From Planococcus citri (Eukaryota; Arthropoda; Insecta; Hemiptera; Pseudococcidae), in assembly GCF_950023065.1 (NCBI RefSeq), contig NC_088680.1:26834559-26898558 (forward strand): a stretch of DNA of 64,000 bases. The letters are read 5' to 3'. The notes under the pieces were generated by a model, which was not told the origin of the DNA, did no database searches, and saw only the letters and a list, made by a program, of their open reading frames with translations. Shown in pieces: positions 48,840 through 59,640 of this stretch. The position numbers were made by a program, and so were the translations under genes. Within the stretch, counting starts at the first letter, position 1, and every line of letters begins with the position of its first letter.

Positions 48840-49490
48840 TCGTCAAGAAAACCCCATCACAGCAGCACCCCCGTAACGACACTAAAACAAATTGACATTC
48901 CCTTGCAGACATGAAATTGAAAGATCGCCTATTCTAATTATCTTTGCAGATTTCAGCTATTAGTTGATTGCAAGAGGGTGTTTGCATTTTGCTAATAAAC
49001 TTGATTTTTATTTCCAATCGTGTAAACGGAAAAAGTTGAAAAAATCAAATTTTCAAAGATGATACGTAACGAATACAGTCAATAAATGGACCAATAACCA
49101 GTAATCACTGATCAAAGTTATAGGTGTTTAAGTTCATTTTTAGCCTTTCCAGGTGAATTGACATTTCTGAATTAAGTTTAAAAAATCGCTGAAGGCTCCA
49201 CAATGGTCCAAAACTACCTGTTGTAGGAGTTGGATTGAAGGAGTTATTCACGTTGCTTCACTTTGCTAAAAAAAAAAATTAAAAATCGCCCTTGAAACAG
49301 CTTCCATGAATTTTTAAAATTTCAAAAAAAAAATCTCTAGGAATCCAAAAATGAACTTCAGCACTTGAAATTCAGCTCATGGGGATTTCAGGACACGTTC
49401 TATCGATCCTATAGATTAGTTTCATTCAAATCGGAGATCGTAAGTTTAACACAATGCACAATAGCTAGGACACCCTGTATAATTGAATTT
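48840..49490. repeat. Dispersed-repeat DNA ending in GGACACCCTG
   Basis: Holds 'gctgaaggctccacaatgg' (49188), 'ttcaaatcggagatcg' (49427) and the terminal 'ggacaccctgtataat' (49468-49483). The same order of landmarks is seen at 13970-14280. No gene. Confidence 0.5.
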
Positions 49491-50984
49491 ACCAAGGTGT
49501 GATTTCCTGCACACGAGTAAATAATAATAATAAAAAAAACACACAAAATGTAGAAAGGCGGTAATTAGTATTTGATCTCGGATCAGGATAAACGTCTATT
49601 AGTCGTAGCGAAGAAATATACGCTCGATTTAATACGCTAATCCGCGCCATGGAAGGCAGAGAGAAGGCAGGCGTACTACACAGCTAAAGACTTACGCTCG
49701 ATTCACTCGAAGAAGACGAAAGTCGAAAGGTTTACCTACCTATGATGAAGCTGTAATGGTTTCAAGCATCGCTATATAAGGATGAGGTTTTAATTTTTAT
49801 ACTCTTGGTCTTTTTGTCATGGGGCATTTAGCGACGAATGACTTATTTATAAGCGGTATTTTTATATAAGAGAAGTCGCTTTGTAAACCGATGAGCAGAT
49901 GACTTCTATTTTAAACGTTCAACGATGTCTTCGACGCGGTAATTATTCGCGAAAAATAGAAAAAGTAGGGAAAAAAACGTAAAAAGGTTTGAACGCTGCT
50001 TGTCATTTTTATAAGTAGGCCTATGAACTGTTCTCATCTCTTATGCAGCATGGTTTTTTCTTATACCTACCTACTGGAGCTGACGAAGGTTTTATTTTTT
50101 CATTTTTTTTAATATTACGAAGATGGATATATGCATTGATGTGATGACGTCTTGAACTCGTATAGTTCTATGTGCAGTGTATAGAGAGCTTTTATACATC
50201 TAGTATGTCTATGCAGAAGTGAGCTGGTGATTATATGCGTGTGTTGTATGGGCTTAGGTATACGTAATTATTATTACGTATTTGGTACGTTAGAAGTAAG
50301 AACTTTCGATGTACAAACACATAAGTAAAGTAGGGTGTAGATTGTACATAGGTAGATAGGTACCATAATATGTAAATAATGTATGAAGAAGGCACACGAC
50401 AGCTGATCGATGGAAATTATCATTTTTTTCATGATAGATACTGACAATGAGTACCTGGATGAAAGATAGTAAAGTATCAGATTTTTTAATGATTTTCGTC
50501 TTTATGTATTCCTACATTTTTTTCAACAACCTTGATATTTTTATGGCTAGAATGAAATATAGAGCGAGATAGTTCAGTGAATGAGGGCTTCTTGGCCTGT
50601 ACCATGTAGATGATTGTATACTTACTGGTTGATGGATATGTGCGGGTTTGCGGGTGGCATTATTTATCTAAATAATGTACCTACTTGGTCATTTTTTTTT
50701 AAAATTATGATAACGATTGATGCTGTGGATGCCGTCATATAGTCATGCTCGGTTTACTCTATAAAAAGTAGGTTATCCGTCTATAAATCTTCTGGTTTCA
50801 CAAAACTGAATTTCCCAAACCTGGATTTTGCTTTAAGACTGACGACTGACGAACGTCCTCCGTCGTATTAAATCGTTTCTTGAGCACCTAAAAATATGAT
50901 TTTCGCTCACTTTTGATTAGTTTGATCAAAGAAACAATCAATCCAACTGACTTCAAGCAACCGGCGGTTTCAACAAGATTTATT
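49491..50984. other. Higher-complexity island, function unknown
   Basis: Begins abruptly after the repeat with 'gatttcctgcacacgag'. Contains CGA/CGC words (49600-49720), 'cgacgcggtaattattcgcg' near 49935 and tata-rich tracts. No frame of note and no exon chain. Possibly regulatory. Confidence 0.35.
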
Positions 50985-51026
50985 AAGGTACTTTTTCAAA
51001 ATTTGGAGCCAATCCGAGACTAACAA

Positions 51027-51832
51027 GGGATGAACCAAGAGGTGTCGCTCTACGATTTGAACAGAACCGCAATTTTTGAAAAGAGCATGGTCTAAAACCC
51101 CAAAACCAAATTTAAGCTGCCCACTTCATTTTTCGATGTTTGGCGAACGTTTAAAAATTCAAAATTGACTGTTTTTGGTGATTTATGTTTTTTTTTAAAA
51201 ACACTACGTACTTGATCAGCAACAATGATCAAAATATTTTCTAAAACTGATATTAATTCTCCAAATCCAAATTTCACCATTTCCAGCCCTCTGGAGGAAT
51301 TGAAAATCGCGCTGGAGGCTCCAGAATGGCTGGAAATGGCAAAATTCACTCTCCGGTGGTTAGTTCTGGAAAAATCTGGTCAAAAAACACTCTAGAAGCG
51401 TCCCTCCCAAAATCGGCTCAAATGTAGATAAACTCGTTCAACAGGTCGAGTATAACACACAACTCGATTTTTAGCTGCCCAACTTCATATTCACGCCTTC
51501 TGGAGCATATTCAAAATTCTGGAGAAATTTAAAAATCACGCTGGAGGCTCCAGAATGGCTAGAAATGGTGAAATTTGGATTATGGGAATTATAATATCAG
51601 TTTCAACTTATTTTGATTATTTTTACTGATCAATTAGGAACGTACTTTTTAAAAAAAACATAAATCACCAAAAACAGTCAATTTTGAATTTTCAAACGTT
51701 TGCCAAAAATCTAAAAATGAAATTGGTCGGCTGAAAATTTGGTTTTGGGGGTTTTACACCATGTTCTTTCCCCAAAATCGCGGTACCGTTCAAATCGGAG
51801 GATGACACCTCAAGAGGTTCCTTTGTTAGAAA
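51027..51832. mobile_element. Inverted-repeat element within part A, copy 1
   Basis: The left arm ('ctaacaaggga', 'gatttgaacag', 'gcatggtctaaaacccc') is inverted at the right ('ggttttacaccatgttc', 'gttcaaatcgg', 'tcctttgttag'). Centre words GCTGGAGGCTCCAGAATGGC occur at 51311 and 51540. The shared landmarks show this is an intact-looking member of the family scattered at 6.5, 14.0 and 49.2 kb. Confidence 0.65.
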
Positions 51833-52599
51833 ATCAATAAATTGATAACTGATCAAAGTTAATAGATGAAAGCATCATTTAAGAAGTCCTCATCTTAAAA
51901 GTTGGAAGTTGGGATTTCCTCGCTCTCAATGATTAAATTGGTTGATTTTGGTTCAAATAATGAGATGCTGAAAAATTCATGCATAAAAAATTGATCCAAG
52001 CCAATGCCTTAAGACCTCACTTTCTCAGATGGAGACATAGCGAGCTCCTTAAAACCAGTTTTTTTTCTTTTTTTTTTTTTATTCAAAATGACTTTGGATA
52101 TATACTTGTACTTCAAAGGCCCAAAATATTGGGCTTTTCGGCTTTATGCGGATTGCATGAATTTCGCAATTTCAGAACCAACATCAAAAATCAAAAAATC
52201 AAATTCAAGCGATCGAAATTTCTATCCTGCAAACAAATTTTGTTGGTGGGGATAACATCCTTGCTGAAAAAAGAACTAAGTATACCATGATTTCACCAAA
52301 GTGCTAACTATACTTTTCTTCAAAAAAAATATAAAATCAATCGGGGAGCTGAAATAAAGGGTGAGGGGGTTTTAAAAGAGCATCTTTCCCAAAAAATCTA
52401 ACAACATGCTCGAAAAAAAATCAAAATTTAAAGGAAATCATGATTTTTAAAAGAAGAAAAATCACAATTCCACAAAAATGTGAGCAAAAAAGTAACTTGT
52501 TTTTTTTTAAACACGAAACTCAAAAAAAACTGTTAAAATGAAAAAAAAAAGTCGTAGCAGTCTGCCGCTACGTAAGAGCCAAATTTTTGTGCAAGAAAC

Positions 52600-53330
52600 A
52601 TTGAGGGCTCTTGAACTACTCGCACCCTCGCTTCGCTCCTGTGCTATGGCTGTGTTTGGGGGGACTTTGTCCCCCCTGCACCCCCCTTGGGCTTCGCCCA
52701 ATTACCTCCTGCTGATGTCTTTTTTTTGTGTTCTGCGCTTCGCTTGAACTACTCGCACCCTCGCTTCGCTCCTGTGCTTCGCCTGTGTTGGGGTACACCC
52801 CCCTTGGGCTTCGCCCAATTACCTCCTGCTAATGTCTTTTTTTTGTGTTCTGCGCTTCTCTTGAGCTACTCGCACCCTCGCTTCGCTCCTGTGCTTCACC
52901 TACATTTGGGGGGACGTTGACCCCCTACACCCCCCGGGCTTCGCCCAAATCACTCCTTCCGCGATTTCTTTCTTCTGTTAGCGGGGGAACTTTGTCACCC
53001 CTGCACCCCCCTTGGGCTTCGCCCAATTACCTCCTGCTGATATCTTTTTTTCGTGTTCTGCGCTTCTCTTGAGCTACTCGCACCCTCGCTTCGCTCCTGT
53101 GCTTCGCCTTCGTTTAGGGGGACGTTGTCCCCCCTACAACCCCCATGGGCTTCGCCCAAATCACTCCTTCCACGATTTCTTTCTTATGTTAGCGGGGGGA
53201 CTCTGACCCCCCTGCACCCCCCTTGAGCTTCGCCCAACTCTCTCCTTCCGCTGTTTCCTTTCTATATTCGCGGGGGACTCCGTCCCCCCTGCAGCCCCCT
53301 CGGGCTTCGCCCAACTCTCTTCTTCCTCCT
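52600..53330. repeat. GC-rich hairpin array (TGGGCTTCGCCCA units)
   Basis: About seven units of 75-130 bp. Each has a hairpin GGGCTTCGCCC (52688, 52807, 52938, 53021, 53148, 53299; variant 53224) preceded by a second hairpin of the GGGGGAC-TTT-GTCCCCC type (52659, 53117, 53193, 53271). Four units also carry CTCGCACCCTCGCTTCGCTC (52619, 52752, 52869, 53078), the inverse of the GAGCGAAGCGAGGG word at 48 kb. Composition is far from the AT-rich surroundings. Long overlapping frames on both strands (for example MGFAQLPPADVFF) come from the array's lack of stops and are not supported as genes. Confidence 0.85.
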
Positions 53331-53362
53331 TCAAAAAATGTGGTAACAAACCTGTCTTGACC

Positions 53363-53625
53363 CTGAAACAGGTCAAATGGGGGTGGAAGGTTGAAACTGG
53401 CAAAAGGCACTTCGGGTACATCCTCCAACTGTACTGTGAAAATTTGAGCCATCTACGAGTAGGGTAATTTGGAGGGGCTGTAGGTCTGGCTAAATGTCAA
53501 AAAACACGCAAAAATCCACTTTTTTGGCCCTAGAGAGGGGTCAAATGGGGTTGGAAGGTTGAATCCTGCAAAAAGCATTCAAGGGGCACCCTCTTATTGT
53601 ATGCTGAGAATTTGGACCCCCTAGC
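53363..53625. repeat. 168-bp tandem duplication
   Basis: 'ggtcaaatgggg.tggaaggttgaa' at 53371 recurs at 53539, followed in both by 'aaaa.gca..c..gg..ca.cctc' and 'tg.gaatttg'. Moderately diverged pair, no coding function. Confidence 0.6.
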
Positions 53626-53997
53626 TCAATTTTAGGGGTGAGGGGGTCAAAAATAGGGGGAAAATGTGGTTTTTCCCAACTAAAATGGAGTGGGGATGAC
53701 CTAGGAAGCTGAAATTTGGATATGTTGATCATAGTAGAGGTACTGACCTATGGTATGATTTTGGACCTTTTTCGTTCATTTGGGGCCATATTATGCGTCT
53801 CCAAAAAAATGACCTTTCTGTAATTTTCAACTTTGACCCTCCCCACTGCAGGGGTCAACTCTAGCTCCCAAAAGAACCCTATTCTCCAAGTTTTATCTCA
53901 TTTCATTCATTAGAACGCCTCTTGATTGAAAAAGTAAAAAATTCAAGTTTCGGTGAAACTTCTATATAAACATACATATAAACATATAAATATTCTA

Positions 53998-54777
53998 GGG
54001 GGTAAACTCGTAACTTTTTTATAGATTAACCAGCAAACTCATAACGTTTTGACAAACTCGTAACCTTTTTAGGACGTGACTTTTCGATGAGGTGCCATAT
54101 GAGTCTACAAGGTGTGGGGAGTCTACTGGCAAAGTTTGAGCAGGGACGTGAGATTGCTGTTTATACAATTTCACTTTTGACTCAATTTTCAAATGAGTAC
54201 ATAGCCTAATTAACAGGTATGATGATATGAGGAAAAGGTTTTTATTGCCAAGAATCATTTTTTACGTTTTTTACGTTCTTTTTGGTGATTTTGGTGGTTG
54301 AAGATGTCCTCTTTCACATGGCGTGGTCAAAAATCGTCTAAAATAAATTTTTGACTGCTGAATTTTAATTTTAAGTTGATTATACAGGTCCAAATTTTCG
54401 TGTTTTTCAATCTAAACATTGATTTTATGGGAAAAGTATGCATCCTAGGAAAAAAATGCACTGAAGGAAATTGTAGAGAATTAAATTTCCTTTCTGCTCA
54501 GAGCTGGTTATTTTTCTGTAGGATGCTTTGTTAAAAAAGCATTTGCGAAAAACAGAGACGTATGAGACTTTTAAAAAAAAGCTTTTCTGAAAAATTGATG
54601 TTTTGGCAATGAAATACCTTTCCACAGGTGACCTAAAAATCAAGTTAACGAATATAACGCGGCCTAACATCGAGTACTATCAGGCCTATGGGGTGACGCG
54701 TCGAGCGTATGCACAGCAACGAAGTTACAGAGGGGTCTTGAGATTGCTGTTTATACAAAACGTTATGAGTTTACCTG
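53998..54777. mobile_element. TA-flanked element with iterated AAACTCGTAAC word
   Basis: The left end reads GGGGGTAAACTCGTAAC and the right end is the inverse of CAGGTAAACTCATAACG. TA borders both (53996-53997 and 54778-54779). The word AAACTCRTAAC recurs at 54004, 54035 and 54054, and inverted at 54762. The flanks (53965-53995 and 54785-54805) are ATATAAATATAT microsatellite, suggesting insertion into a simple-sequence tail. No transposase. Termini differ by one G, so the exact end is slightly uncertain. Confidence 0.65.
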
Positions 54778-56065
54778 TATGCGGCTATATATAAATATAT
54801 ATATAAAAACTGACACACCGGGAATCGTCTAGTCTGAGCTCAAAACGTCGAGAACTATCAAAATTTTTGACCCCCGACCTTTTTATCCAAAGTTGGGCCT
54901 ACCGCAATAGCCATCATTTTTTACAAAAATTTGGCTAAAAAGATGCCATCAAACATAAATAAATTCGTAAAGTGAATACCTCAAAGTTCATGCAAATTGA
55001 TGTTTAACTTGAAAATATGACTAAGTCTTTAACAAAAAATATCCCATTTTCTCAATCTCGAATAATAATTTTTTAGAAAATAAATTGAATACGAATATTG
55101 ATTGGAGAGTTTTTTTCGAGAGGGAGATTACCCAGAAAAATGTTGAGCTCCGAAACCGAACATCGAGCAAATCCAGGGGACCATAAACCAACATCATTTT
55201 AAGAAAATTAAAAACGTGATTTCTCATCGTTTTTGAGGTTGTCTCGCCCCTGCAACTCTTCGGTCGCCCCTCTCCCCCTACAAAAAAGGTACGATTCGAG
55301 TTTCTAAACCTCTCTGATCCATTGACTATGTAATTGATATCACTTTTAGCCTTCTACGAGTGATTTCATTACAGGTAAATCACAAAAATGGTGATTTTTC
55401 ATCAATTTCATGGCATTTTCCAGTCACTAAAAATCATTTTCAAGAAAAACTATCGCAGGATTGAAGCTCGGCAGGTTAAAATGCCCTATCTGATTATCAC
55501 ACTTTTCACGATCATTTCGATCGAATTTCATAAATTCACTCATTTAATTGGGGGTTTTCAAGCACCCACTAATAAAACAAAATAATCTATATAAATATTA
55601 ATTATACATAAAAAAACCAAGTCATCAGCTATTCGCTGATTGCAAGGTAGTTGTTGCATTTGCTTCCACCATATTGGTTGATGGTTGCATTGGTCGCTAA
55701 GTTTGCTTTTGAATATCAACTTGAAGATGATTTTTCATTTCTTGATCTTTTTTTATAATTTATTCAGTAGAATGTACAACTTTTAAAAATAAAGTTGAAA
55801 ATTTCTCGTAAATTGGAACATTCAACTGAATAAAATCATTCGTAGGTACATTGATTAAAATGGTACCTAAAAATTAAATTTTAAATCAGTCCTAAATTTG
55901 ATTTCGATAAACAGTAATTGCTGATTGCCTTTACATCGAAATACTGTTCGTTAATTGGCTATAACATACTGAAAATTCATAAAATTGCCATTTGAAAATT
56001 GCGTAGAAATTTCTGATGAATACAGTGCTAAAATTTCAAATTATCACGGGTAATCAATAAACTAG

Positions 56066-58600
56066 TCACTTTTTCGAATTTGGCGCCAAATTATTGTTAA
56101 CAAGGGAACCTCTTGGGTTGTCATCATCCGATTTGAACGGGACTGCGATTTTTGGAAAGAGCACGGTCTAAAACCCCCAAAACCAAATTTTCAGCTGCCC
56201 AACTTCAATTTTAGATTTTTGGAGAACGTTTTAAAATTCAAAATTGACTATTTTTGGTGATTTAGACTTTTTTTTAAAAAAAAAAGTCAGTAAGTACATG
56301 ATCAGTGAAAATGATCAAAATAAAGTCCTAAAACTGACCAAATCCAAATTTCATCATTTCCAGTCATTCTAAAATTTCCTCGCAAATGGAAAAGTTTTGA
56401 TTTTGGATATTTCTATTATGCAAAAAACTGGTCAAAAACCCATTCATGAGGTGTCACTCCCAAAATCGGCACAAATCGAGTTTAAGCTACCCAACTTCAT
56501 ATTCACGCCTTCTGGGGCATATTCAAAATTCTGGAGAAATTGAAAAATCGCGCTGGAGGCTCCAGAATGGCTGGAAATGGTGAAGTTTAGATTTGGGGAA
56601 TTATTATCAGTTTTAGAACTTATTTTGATCATTTTTACTGATCATGTACGTACTTTTTTAGAAAAAGAATTTATCACCAAAAATAGTCTATTTGAATTTT
56701 TAAACATTCGCAAAATATCGAGATATGAAGTTGGACAGCTGAAAATTTGATTTTGGAGTTTAAGATCGTACTCTTTCCCTAAAATCGCAGTATCGTTCAA
56801 ATCGGAGGATGACACCTCGAGAGGTTCCCTTGTAAGAAAATCAATAAATTGATAATTGATCAAACTAAATTAAAGGGGAAAACATATCACCTAAAATACA
56901 TAAGAAGTCCTCATCTTAAAAGTTGGAAGTTGGTATATTTTCTCGATCTCATCAATGATTAAATGGGTTGATTTTGGTTTAAATAATGAGATCCTGAAAA
57001 ATTCAGCACAAAAAATTGATCCAAACCGATGCCTTAAGACCTCACTTTCTCAGATGGAGATTGAAATAGGGAGCTCTCTAAAACCATTTTTTCCCTTTTT
57101 TTTTCAAAATGACTGCGGATACTTCAAAAACTCAAAATATGTATTGGGCTTTTCGGCTTTATGCGGATTGCATAGCTTCAAGTTGATTTGCCTGCCGGCG
57201 ACATAACGACAAATTTGGAACAAAATATAAAATTGCAATTTCAGAACCAACAAAAAAAATCAAATCCAGCAACCGAAATTTCTGTCCTACAAACAAATTT
57301 TGTTGGTGGGGATAACATCCTTGCTGAAAAAAGGATTAAGTAAATCCATAATTTCACCAAGTGCTACCTACTTTGCATCAAAAAAAAAAAAAAAAATCCA
57401 TTCGAGAAGCTGAAATGTAGGGTAAGGGGTTTTGAAAAAGCATCTTTCTAAAAAAAAAAAAACAACCAGCAGATACATGGAAATTAATCGTAAGTGAATA
57501 CCTCAAAGTTCATAAATGTAAATTGATGTTCAACTTGAAAATATGACTAAGTACCTCTTCAACAAAAAATACCTCATTTTCTCAATCTTGAATTTAGAAA
57601 ACACACAAATTGGATACAATGTTGCGAGAGTACGCACATCACTTGAAATTTTACCTGAACTTGAAAAGAATTTATCCTAGAGATTTTTTTGAGTTGGAGA
57701 TTACCCAGAAAAATGTTGAGCTCCAGAACCGAACATCTAGCAAATCCAGGGGACCTTAAACCAAGATCATTTTATAAAAAATAAAAACGTGTTCTTATCG
57801 TTTTGGGGGTTGTCTCGCCCATTCAACTTTTCGGTCGCCCCTCCCCTCCCCCCCCCAAAAGGTACGATTCGAGTTTCTAAACCTCTCTGAACCATTGACT
57901 ATGTAATTTGATATCACTTTTAGCCATCTACGAATGATTTTATGAAAGGTAAACCACAAAAATCGTGATTTTTCATCAGTTTCATGGAACTTTTCAGGCA
58001 TTAAAAATTATTTCCAAGAAAAACTAACGCAGGATTGTAGCTCAGCAGGTTAAAATGCCCTATCTGATTATCACACTTTTCACGATCATTTCGATCGAGT
58101 TTTATAAATTCACTTATTTTATTGGATTTTTTCAAACTCCCACTAATAACAAAACAAGTCATCAGCTATTCGCTGATTGCAAGATAGTTGTTGCATTTGC
58201 TTTCACCATATTGGTTGATGTTTGCATTGGTTGCCAAGTTTGCTTTTAAATATCAACTTGAAGATGATTTTTCATTTCTTGATCTTTTTTTTATAATTTA
58301 TTCAGTTGAATGTACAACTTTTAAAAAAATGAAGTTGAATAAAATAAATAAATTTCTCGTGAATTGAAACATTCGAATGAATAAAATCATTCGTACTCGT
58401 ACATGATTAAAAAATGTTAAAAATCAAATTTTAAATCAGTCCTAAATTTGGTTTTGATAAACAGTAATTGCTGATTGCCTTTACGTCGAAATACTGGTTG
58501 TTGATTGGCTATAAACTGAAAATTCATAAATTTATTTCCATTTGAAAATCATCACGGGCAAATGACTGCTGTTACTTTTTCGAATTTTGCGCCAAAATAT
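56066..58600. repeat. Tandem 2.5-kb unit, copy 2, uninterrupted
   Basis: Both copies and the end of copy 2 share the junction phrase 'actttttcgaattt.gcgccaaa' (56068, 58576; diverged at 50989), which marks the unit boundary. Part A' contains the inverted-repeat element at 56097-56838. Frames such as 58055-58249 (MPYLIITLF...) are conserved only because the copies are recent duplicates. Confidence 0.85.
56097..56838. mobile_element. Inverted-repeat element within part A, copy 2
   Basis: Starts TTAACAAGGGAACCTC and ends with the inverse (GAGGTTCCCTTGTAAG). Arms of over 200 bp meet around GCTGGAGGCTCCAGAATGG at 56552. Second copy of the 51027 element. Confidence 0.65.
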
Positions 58601-59640
58601 TGCTAAGCATCATAATAATAAAGTCCTAATCTCTAACTGGCTTTATTGAAATGATATTTGCTGATTGGCTATAAGCTGATAGTAATCGTAACAACAAAAA
58701 TGTTCATCAGGTGTTTCAACCCGTTGAAAACGAATCCAGCGCCATTTTTTTCAAAAGTGGATTTTTTTTAAAGGTAAACAAGTGGAATAAAATGGACGAG
58801 AAACAAAAATTTTCATGATAACCGAGTTTCAAAAATCAATAAATCAAAGAGGTCATCAAGAAACTCAAACAGAAACCTTTTATGAGGGGTGATGGAAATC
58901 CAGGCACCGCAGAGTGTAAAAGTATAACCCAACCTAAAAGTGACAAAAACTTTTTTTTTCAAAAAAAAAATAACTTTGGGTACCCCTAGCTCAGCTAACT
59001 GAATAGCTACAAAGCTCAGAACTTTTCTGAGGACTTTCCCACTCAAAATGAACTTCCTCGTCAATTTTCATCAAAATCCATGACACGGTTAACCCTTCTT
59101 CTCTTCCTTCTATTGCACATTTACAAAAAAAATCGGTTCGTTATGAACTCTTTTCTATCTCTTATGATTTTTTTGTGAGTTGTTTTTTTTTTTTTGGTTG
59201 GCGGTAATTTTGCTTTTTAAAAGTATTTTTTATGGATCTTTCTATCCCTTATAATAAAATTCGAGTACAGCCAAGGTTGCTCAAAATCAACAAATTTTTT
59301 TGCCAATATCTTCAACGTAAAATTAAGCACTTGGATGCACCAATCTTTTTTCTTCTACTTGTAATCCAATAACCGTACCAATTTCCATAAATTTCCACGC
59401 ATCTTTTTTCACAACTTCCAATACGACCATAAATTATACCGAATTTCTCGCCAACATCTAAATATTACTTTTTCACCTTTATTTTCTTTCTTCTTTTTTT
59501 TTATTACTTAGTATTATTTATTATCATTTTTATAATCTCTCTGGCTATTCATTTTTTCAACAGTTCGTGTATTATAATTTACTCTCACCTTATTATGCAT
59601 TCGGCACTAACTCATACAATTTTTGATTTGTTATATGTTA
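58601..59640. other. Intergenic DNA, no gene seen
   Basis: AT-rich. An 83-codon minus frame (58813-59064) has no recognised features. Pyrimidine-rich tracts near 59480-59510. Confidence 0.4.

Larger units (their letters stand above)
50985..56065. repeat. Tandem 2.5-kb unit, copy 1, split by an insertion
   Basis: Part A (50985 to about 52405) matches 56066-57440, and part B (about 54960-56065) matches 57480-58600. Landmarks: 'caaaaaattgatccaa.cc.atgccttaagacctcactttctcagatggag' (51986, 57014), 'ggtggggataacatccttgctgaaaaaag' (52242, 57305), 'agattacccagaaaaatgttgagctcc' (55125, 57697) and MPYLIITLFTIISIEF-coding bases (55491, 58055). The 2.55 kb between A and B is absent from copy 2. The 60-80-codon frames are repeat-borne. 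Confidence 0.85.

Noticed and set aside
52507..53452. Overlapping Pro/Gly/Ser-rich frames on both strands
   Set aside because: They arise from the GC-rich hairpin array, which lacks stop codons in several frames; repeated motifs are the array unit, not a protein repeat.
55388..58249. MPYLIITLFTIISIEF open frames as a conserved gene pair
   Set aside because: The two frames sit at the same place in a tandem 2.5-kb duplication; similarity reflects DNA copying, with no sign of a start context, splicing or known family.
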